Assembly (NCBI RefSeq): GCF_003265705.1
Contig: NW_020312904.1
Coordinates: forward strand, 6,763,714 to 6,827,713
Length of the DNA: 64,000 nucleotides
Direction of reading: 5' to 3'
DNA from: Callorhinus ursinus
Taxonomy: Eukaryota; Chordata; Mammalia; Carnivora; Otariidae
In this document: positions 42,301 to 51,300 of the stretch, in pieces
How the letters are laid out: each line of letters opens with the position of its first letter
Numbering within the stretch: the first letter of the stretch is position 1
Notes under the pieces: model-generated
What the model saw: only the letters and a program-made list of their open reading frames with translations
Databases searched by the model: none
Told to the model about the DNA's origin: nothing
Position numbers and translations under genes: made by a program

Positions 42301-45300
42301 CCCTTTAGTGATTGCTTTAAACTCCTGGACTGCAAGAAAATTGTCAAAGGTCAACCATCAAAGATCTTTTATTCAGACCCCTCTTTCTCATTATAATATT
42401 AACCTTATGTTGTCATTTCTGGGTCTCCGTGCCTAGCGTCAAGACTCCTTCACTGCCGTAACTTCCAGCTAACACATGATCCTTTCTACTCAAGGAGGTT
42501 CACATACGTTGACCGCGTTGGATTCAGCTGCCTCCCCCTTTTGTAACTCCCTAAACATTCCCCAACTGAACCAGTATTGACCCATAGGTAGGGACACCTC
42601 TATTCCCCTGTTCAGCAGGAAGACATTACAGAAGATGAGACCTTCCACCTTCAACAACCTTAAAGATTGAAGGGTCAAAAGTGTTCGGGGGGGGGGATGA
42701 TGAGGGAACAGAAGGCTGGCTGGAGACAAAGCATAAGCCAACACCCTGCAACCTCCCACTCCTGGGTGGGACATGTGTGACATTCTTCTGGGAAGTTCCC
42801 AACTATCTTAATGTTAATGCCTTACTAGAGGGATAAACAACCTTAACTTGACAATGGCAAGGCCTCCTGTATCCTGTGAGTCTTCTTTAACATACACAAA
42901 TCCTTCTGAAACCTCCCTTTCCTTACCTTTCTCAGCCCCACAGTATATAATACTATGTATATACATAGTACATACAATAGTAACACAGAATATATAATCC
43001 TTACCTTTATGTAGTAATACATAGTATATAATCCTTACCCTTCCCAACCCCTCGTACATAATCAGCCACCCCTCACAACCCCGGGGCAGCAGCTCTTTCT
43101 GCCCACGGGTCCTGTTCCGTGCTTTAGTAAACCACCATTCTGCACCAAAGACGTCTCAAGGATTCTTTCTTGGTCATCAGCTCCAGACTCTACCCCACTG
43201 AACCAAACTTATATTCTAAAACTTCATCACAAGCACAGAGCAAACCCCTCTTGATAAACACATGTCCCTAAGTGTGTACCTGAGCAGAGGATCCAGGGTC
43301 TCTCTGGCCTTTGCCCACCACACCAGCTTGTGTTTGCAACCTGGAAGCTCGCTTACATCAGACAGATGTAGCACAAGATACAGGAAAAGTACACGGGTTT
43401 GGATTTAGACCTCACTCTGGAGTGAAGTCACCATTCTACCACTTACTAGTTGTGTGATCTAGGCCTCAGTTTCTCATCTGTAGCGTACCACAGAATTGGG
43501 AGGAAGGATTAAAAGCAAAAACGCATCAGGAAACGACATATGTAAAGGGCCATACACACTGCGTGAGGGCAGGGTCCTTGCTTACCTGGCCAGTGCTGTA
43601 CCCAGAGCCCAGCACAACACAGGCCCTATGTTAAGGTCTCAACTGCAGGCCTGCCTAGACAGAGCGATTGCAAAACCTAGTGAAGGATAGAAAAGTAGAG
43701 GTGACTGCAGGGACAGTCAATAACTAATAAAGACGAGTCATATTCATCTAGAGAACACCGGTGACTTTTAAAGTTCAAAGGTAGGGGCGCCTGGGTGGCT
43801 CAGGTCATGATCCCAGAGTCCTGGGATCAAGCCCCGCATTGGGCTCCCTGCTCTGCAGAAGCCTTCTTCTCCGTCTACCACTCCCCCTGCTTGTATTCCC
43901 TCCCTCACTGTCAAATAAAATAAAATCTTTAAAAAAAATAAAGTTCAAAAGTAGGTATTATGAGAACTGAGCTGTTTATAACAAAGGGTACTCCCTAAAA
44001 TGTCCGCTGATTTTGGTGAAAAGTAGTCTTAAGAGAATTACAATGAATGGAAGCAACTTCCAGAACATCATTTATAGTGATGGAAAGCCCCCAAATTTTT
44101 CTCTAAGAGGACACACTGAAATTTCACAGCAGCAAGGGCTGCCACCCTGAAGCTACATGAAAGAGAGCCCAGACAGAGAAGAGAGTCCCAACAAAACAAT
44201 GTAGAACAAAAAATCATTTTTCAAGTCCCCAGAGCTGAAAATAAGGAATGGCTGAACATTAAGGAGCATTTTTTTAAGGAGGCTCCATGCTGGGCATGGA
44301 GCCCAACGTGGGGCCCAAACCTACAACCCTGAGATCAAGACCCAAGCTGAGACCAAGAGTCGGACACTCAACAGCCTGAGCCACCCAGGTGCCCCAAGGA
44401 GTAATTTTAAAAGTAAAGAGAGCAAGCGAACCAGATGAAGGATCACTCCAAGAAACCAAAAGTGGCAGAGGTCACAAGCACAAGGGTCCTCGGCCAGCAA
44501 AGGGAACATGTGAGGCACAGGAGGGGATCATTCAGAAAGCTGGTCACTACCAGTGGACTGCCCAGGGGTCTCGAATACAGAAAAGTCAATGAGGCACCGG
44601 GAGGCCCGGACAGAGGGATCGCTACATGTGTACTGTCGGGGGCTGAGGGAGTGGCATGAGCTCTGAAATGGCACACGTGTGGCAAAGACAGGCAGAATAA
44701 AGGGACCAGAGTTCTGGACTCTGCAGGGACACCAAGGGGGAAACAGGCCCTCTTCTACACACTGGTGGTGGTGTAAATTGGTACATCCACTGTGGACAGC
44801 AGTTTCCCAGGATTTCTCAAAATCGAAAATGCACAGGGCCAGAACAGAATGTTAGTTCCTGCCCCTTCCTTTTATATGTTTTAAATAATTTGATTCTGTG
44901 GCATCTATGAGGTATCCCCATCCCCACGTGGACCCAGCAATCTCACTTCTGATCATTTATCCCATACTTACACCTGCACATGTGTGAAATTATGAATTTA
45001 CAAAGCTAGTTACTGTAGCATTGTTTTGGGTTTTTTGAATTTTTCTTTTTTTAAGTAGGCTCCTCACCCAGTGTGGAGCCCAACTCGGAGCTTGAACTCA
45101 AAACCCTGAGATCAAGACCTGTGAGATCAAGAATTGGATGCTTAACCAACAGAGCCACCCACGTGCCCCGCACTTTTTTTTTTAAGATTTTATTTATCTA
45201 TTTGACAGAGAGAGACACAGGGAGAGAGGGAACACAAGCAGGGGGAGTGCGAGAGGGAGAAGCAGGCTTCCCACGGAACAGGGAGCCCAACGCGGGGCTC

Positions 45301-48300
45301 AATCCCAGGACCCTGGGATCATGACCTGAGCCAAAAGCAGACGTTCAACAACTGAACCACCCAGGCACCCCCGGCATTGTCTTTAATAGCAGGACTGGAA
45401 ACACCCTCAAATGTCCATCAAAAGGGACCGGATGAATCTGTTACCGTGCATCCATGAAATGGAAAATCATGCAGCAATGAAGAGTGGAAAGATCTCTAAT
45501 ACACACTTAAGTGAAAACAAAAACAAATGCAGAGCGCAGAAGAACAAAGCTTGTTGCATGCTACCTATTTGTGCGGAGATAAAAAAGGGGAGCAAGTGTT
45601 AAAATCCACACCTATCTGCTTATATTTGCATTAAGGAAGTCTTGAAGAAGGTAAAAGAAACCACAGAATGAATTACTTGCGAGGAGGCGGAGCTGGTGGG
45701 TGCTAAGCAGATGGGGGCAGGGCTGAGAGCACAACTTTTCACAGTCCCCTCTCACGTGTTTTTATTTCGCCATATGAACACATTGCCTTTTTGAAGATAT
45801 ACAAATATTTTCCAATCAGCACAGTAATTAGAGTAATGTAGAGCACTGGAGAGTTTCCAAACTGGAAGGGCCATGGCTGGTAGTGTGAAGGAGCTGTAAC
45901 CCACCTCGTGATGTAGAGTCCTCTTCGGGAAACACGCACCAAGCAACTGACTCCAAAGTGACTTGCTCCTACGTGTTCAGAACAATAGTATTTATGTTGA
46001 TGAAAAGCTGCAAATGATGCAAATGTTCCACGGGACGTGGATATGTAAGGGCCTGCCTATTCGGGTGGATTACCCCCGGTTACTCAACACCTAGCAACCA
46101 GTAAGTGAAAACGTTACAATTTGTGCACACATTAATAATAAAGTTCAGACAGAATCCAGAGAATACAGATACTTTGAGAGTCAGAAAGCCCTTTTTGAAT
46201 CAAGTTAAGAACTTTTTAAATTATGAATTGGAGAAAAGAAAAGATCCAGTGGAGACACACAAAATATATTTTTTTAAATGCCAATACATGAGTTGAGTAG
46301 GAGAACGACAGAAAAGACTGTTCAGTAACATTAGGCCAAAGGCCTAGGTGTGAATGCAGAACAGTTGTTTGTCAAGGGCACAGCCAAACAGATCCGAGGA
46401 GGAGGAGAAACCCAAGGAGACTGGTTCAGTGGTCTGAGCAATCCCAGAAAACTTTATCCCAGGAAACAGAACTAGATGAGATCAGGAGCTAAAATCAGGT
46501 AGAAAATAAATAAGCTGTGAGCAACAGTAGCTCATTCTACCCAAACATTAGCGACAGTGATATATTTTCAAGTGTCAAAACAAAGTTTATGTCATGAAAA
46601 AGATCTACACATGGGTAAAAAGTCTATGCTTCACCTCACTGAGCAGTTTCCCCAAACATGACTCACTGGAGAAACGTGTAATCGGTTTCCACCCTCTCTG
46701 CACCTCAGCCTCCCAGTGGTGTGCTGGCCACACCCTCCCAACACTCAACCCTGGCTCATCAGGTCGGCCACTCCAAACTCCCCTTGGATCTGGACACCTG
46801 GCCGTGGGCCCACACAACACCCTGAGCCTGAAGTGCTATCCTTGTCAGACACACCTTTACAGAGCACCTCTTCAGTGTTAGGTAGTGTTGTGGTCTCTGC
46901 CAAAGATGGAGCTGACTGCAGGGAGAAAGACAGCAGAGGACCAGGCAGTGCTACCCAAAGGCTCAGGAACTGGAAGTTCCTCCGCAGGCTGGGGCTTGGG
47001 GTGGGCTACCAGCAAGAGGAGTGCATGAATGCAGGTGTCTGACAGAGTGAGCCCCCCAAGTAGGTACAGTGAGTGACAGTTCGGTCACATCAGTGTATAT
47101 CACCATGGAATTCAGAACACCAAGGATAAAGATCCTACAAACTTCCAGAAGTGAAAACAGGTGGCACAAAAGGATCAGGAATCGAATGATACCCGATTTC
47201 TCAACTACCAGAAACGAGAAGACAATTAGGCAATGCCTTCAAACTTCTGATACAAAATTATGTCCAACCTAAAATTCTAAACTCACCCAAACTATCAAAT
47301 TGGTGTGAGGTTAGAAAAAAGATATTTTAAGACAGACAAGCCCCCCCCCCCAATTTACCTCTAATGTACTCTTTCTTAGGAAGCTACCCAAGGATGTGCT
47401 CCCATAAAAATTAGGGAAAAGGGGCTTTAAATTCCCCCCCCCCCCGGGGTAATGGCTAAAGTAATCCCACAGTAAGTGTGGGACAGTAGAGCTAGACAAA
47501 CAGCAGATGGGGCAAAAAGAGGGAGGGCTTCAGAGGAGATGGCGACAAGGGGGATAAAAGCAACTAACACCCTACTGAGAGTTTCTGTCACAAGAATTAG
47601 GGCTGAATTCATTGCCAGAACATGGAAAGTAAGCAAGTGAATAACTGGTGCTATTATAAGTCCGAGGAAAAAAACAAACTCAAGAGAAATGGAAACCTCC
47701 ACCCAAACAAAAGCTTGTACACAAATGTTCCTAGCTGCTTCATTTATAAGAGCCAAAAAGTGGAAACAACCTAGATGTCTATCAACTGATTAATGGATAA
47801 ATAAAACATGATGTCTCCACACAACGAAACACTAGGCTACAACACAGATGAACCTCAACACTATGCTAAGTGAAGGAAGCCACATATTGTATGATTCCAT
47901 TTAGGTGAAGTGTTCAGAATAAGGCAAATCCAAAGACAGAAAGTAAATGAGCTCACTGAAAAGTTTCTTCAACCTTCTCCAAAGAAGACAGCTGCCTCTA
48001 CTTGCCATCACCCACTCAGTCCTGACGTCTTTCTGGCTTATCTAGACTTGGACCCCTCCATCTGACTGCTCTGTCAAATGTCGACCTCCTAATTGCCAAA
48101 TCCCATGACTCCTTTCACGGCCCTGCCATCCCTGCTGTCCTCTGCACCACTATTCCCATCATCCACTAACCCAAACCTTGAAAAGCTCTCCCTCCCTTAG
48201 TTTTTATTACACTTTCCTCAACTGATCTGACCTCCCAGTTCTATCTTCTCTCACCTCTAGCCTCAACTCCAGTGACTACTCCTCAATCTCCATCCCCAGT

Positions 48301-51300
48301 TTTGACCTTCTCCCGAGTACTGGCCTCTGATTTCCTAGTGAATGACGCCCCCCCTCCGCCCGCAGCCACCAGCACCTCAATTTCTGCCCAGTTAAAGACA
48401 AATGTTTATCATCCCCCCAAACCAGCTCTTCCTGCTGGCTTCTGAACTTGCCCAGTGCCCCAGGATCAAAGCTATGATGGGATCTTAGAATTCCACCTCT
48501 GCTCTGCCTTCAGGGTGAGGCCTTCGCTGAGGCCCCATCCTGTTATGTCCACCATCTTGCACGACGGCCACTTCCTATCCCAACCCCATCACCCTCTTAG
48601 TATCATCATGCCACACCCGGATGCCCGCAGTTCCCTCCTAACTGGTCTCCCTCACTCCAATCTTCCTTGCCCATCACCACACTTAAATTTTCTTAAAATC
48701 TGTGACTAATGTGTCATCACTCTACTTAAAAATCCTCAGCAGTTCCCTCTACATTCCACAAAACACGTGCATTAGGTATGAAGACTTTCCAGTTTGGCTC
48801 CAACTCACCTTCCAGACCTTATCTTCTATCATTTCCTTACACACACACACCACCATAGAGTCCAAGAACTCACTAGCAGTCCTTTATCTCTAAGGCAGCT
48901 TGATCCTCCTCTGCCATGTGCTTGTCACGCTGATTCTGCCACCCACCCTTCTGGGTCTCATGAGAAGGACACCTCCATCACTGTGCCTTTCCTGATCCCA
49001 GTGGAAAAATATCTCACCTTTCTGCCCTTCCAGAAGACCTGGTTTATCACAATACATGAGGCACGTTCTCATAATACAGCTATCTGCCACAAAAGAAAGT
49101 GCTCTAGACATTCTATCAACAGGGGCCTTGGGGGCCTGGGACAGCAGAGCATCCTGGAGTGGAACAAGGCCCTGGAGATCAACTAACACAACAGGTTTCT
49201 TTGTTGGCCTTACAGTATGTTTCTTTTAAAAAACAAACAAAAAACACTTTGAGCCAACATTTAAAAATGTGGCTATTTCACGTAAAAATCCTGACTTGGG
49301 CATCCCTTGAAAAAAAGACAACAGATCTCACTTCCAAGGGGCCTCCCTTGCCTACCCAGTCTAAATTAGTCTGCCCTGGTCATTCTCTATAACATGGGTC
49401 CATTTTATTTTCTTCATGTGTCCCGCCAGAAGTGTTCATTTCAGTTACTTGTTCAGCTTGTGTTTCCTGTGTATGCCTTGTTCAAAGCTATCCTCTGCAC
49501 TCTGTCCATCATAGGGGTACTGAGAAGCCACCTAAGAGATGTGCTGCATAAATGGATGGATGTGGCCTCCTTGGACTCACAACCTCGAAGGGCACTCATG
49601 GATTATAGCAAGAATGAAATGGCCCAGTGAAGCATTCTTGCCCACCTAGACTTCCTGGAGGCAGGCATGAGAGCTCCAGGAGGTTGCCAAGTACCAGCCC
49701 CCATCACACACACGAAGTAAGTGTATGTATTCATACTCAGTCTCTTCTTCCTTACCTGACTGGCTCCTAGAAGCAACTGATCTAACCCAACCCCAGGGGC
49801 TGTGTCTATTACAACTTAGAATCCTGCCCAGCCCAAGGTCACTGGATTCATTCAGGCACTCCACAAATATTTAGTTCTAAGTGCAAGAAATACAGCATGA
49901 AGGAAAGAAAAGGACCTGGCCCTCATGGAGCTGACATTCTTGAGGGGGAATGGATGTGTAAGTAAAATACAGGGATATCTGTAACTGCAGACCACTTGCC
50001 TTCAGCCTATCCAACCCTTCTTGTGCTCCAAGACCCCGGTCAAAGGCTACCTCCTTGGAGTGGTCTTCCTGGTATGGCAGTCTTTACCAAGCTCCTTCAA
50101 TTTTGACTTTCACTTACTGCTCTGAGCAACTATTAAATAAAACAACTGAGCAACTAGGAAAATAAAATAACTCCAGACTAATTTAGACTGCGTAGGCAAG
50201 GGAGGCGTCTTGGAAGTGAGATCTGTGTCTTTTTCAAGGGATGCCCAAGTCAGGATTTTTACGTGAAATAGCCACATTTTTAAATGTTGGCTCAAAGTGT
50301 TTTTTGTTTGTTTTTTAAAAGAAACATACTGTAAGGCCAACAAAGAAACCTGTTGTGTTAGTTGATCTCCAGGGCCTTGTTCCACTCCAGGATGCTCTGT
50401 TGTCCTGTTCTAAGCCATTCTATACTTAGCATTACAGTTTTGTTGTTATTCATCTTAAGTTCCATAAGGCCAAAAATTCTCTTTCCTATCTTTCATGTTC
50501 CCTACAGCTCAGAAACCAGAGCTGGCACTTAAATGCTTGTTGACCAATTGAAGACAGGGAGTCATGTTTTCCCAAATCTGGTATGGGGACCTGTGAAGCC
50601 ATTAAACCACTGTGGTAGTTTCCAGAATGTATATTTTACTCAGAAATCTACAGAGGAAAGGCTAATACTTAACCACTAGGAAATTTAACACATTACAAAT
50701 TAAGATAAACAAGAATCAGTTATGGAATGAGAAGGCAAAATGCACATGAATTTCTTCGTGTGAGCTGGCTGGTAGGCAGCCTCAGACTTACTTCTTACTG
50801 GCTGGGTAACCTTGGGGAAGTTAATGAACCACCTTGAACCTCTGTTTCAGGATCTACAAATGGAGATGAGAGTAGTATAAAAGATGTTATCTACTTGATG
50901 AAAACTGTTGTTAAGGATTGAGAACATTAATGTGTGTGAGTGCTTAACACAGTGCCTGCCACATAAATGCTCAAAACATGTTAGCTGCCCTTGTTAAATT
51001 CCAAGAACCTTTCTTCTCCATTTGTTAACACATCTCTGTATTTAGGAGCACTTAACGGAAAAATCTGTGGTTAGACCGGGGCTTCAATTAAGGGTCTTAG
51101 CTCACTGCCAGGATGACCAAAAACAGAAGGCAAGGACAAGTCAAGGGGTTAAATGTCACAGAAGCAAAATGAGAAAGAGATCCTTTCCAATTAGCTGCTG
51201 CCACTTAATCTTTTCCCCTAGAAGAGAATCTTCTGCTGCCTCAGTGTCTTCATCTGTACGATGGGGATGGAGCCGCCCTTCCTGCCTAGAAGACCATAAT

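Larger units (their letters stand above)
35294..43229 (+). mobile_element. Complete but decayed class I (gamma-like) ERV, antisense in SREBF2 intron 1
   Basis: Two related LTRs flank about 7 kb. Both open near TGAYGAGGGAACAG and close in TTCATCA, a short terminal inverted repeat. The flanks are CAAG on both sides (35290-35293 and 43230-43233), a 4-bp target duplication as made by gammaretrovirus-type integrases. A primer-binding-site-like sequence follows the 5' LTR and a G-rich polypurine tract precedes the 3' LTR. The interior holds a possible gag start, a pol remnant and env remnants, all with stops and gaps; most of gag-pol is replaced by AT-rich non-coding sequence. Four Can-SINEs landed inside. 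The provirus runs opposite to SREBF2, the orientation usually tolerated in introns. No open gene remains. Confidence 0.9.
44750..45800 (+). repeat. L1 3' end split by two SINEs
   Basis: 'AGCAATCTCACTTCTGATC', 'TTTAATAGCAGGACTGGAAA', 'CATGAAATGGAAAATCATGC' and 'GAAAGATCTCTAATACAC' follow the sense L1 3' region. SINEs at 45041-45371 separate the halves. Confidence 0.7.

Noticed and set aside
49159..49392. Matching 77- and 91-codon ORFs in the two inverted-repeat arms
   Set aside because: Their similarity comes from the repeat itself. The second arm shows indels and no selection on the frame, so they are not called as genes.
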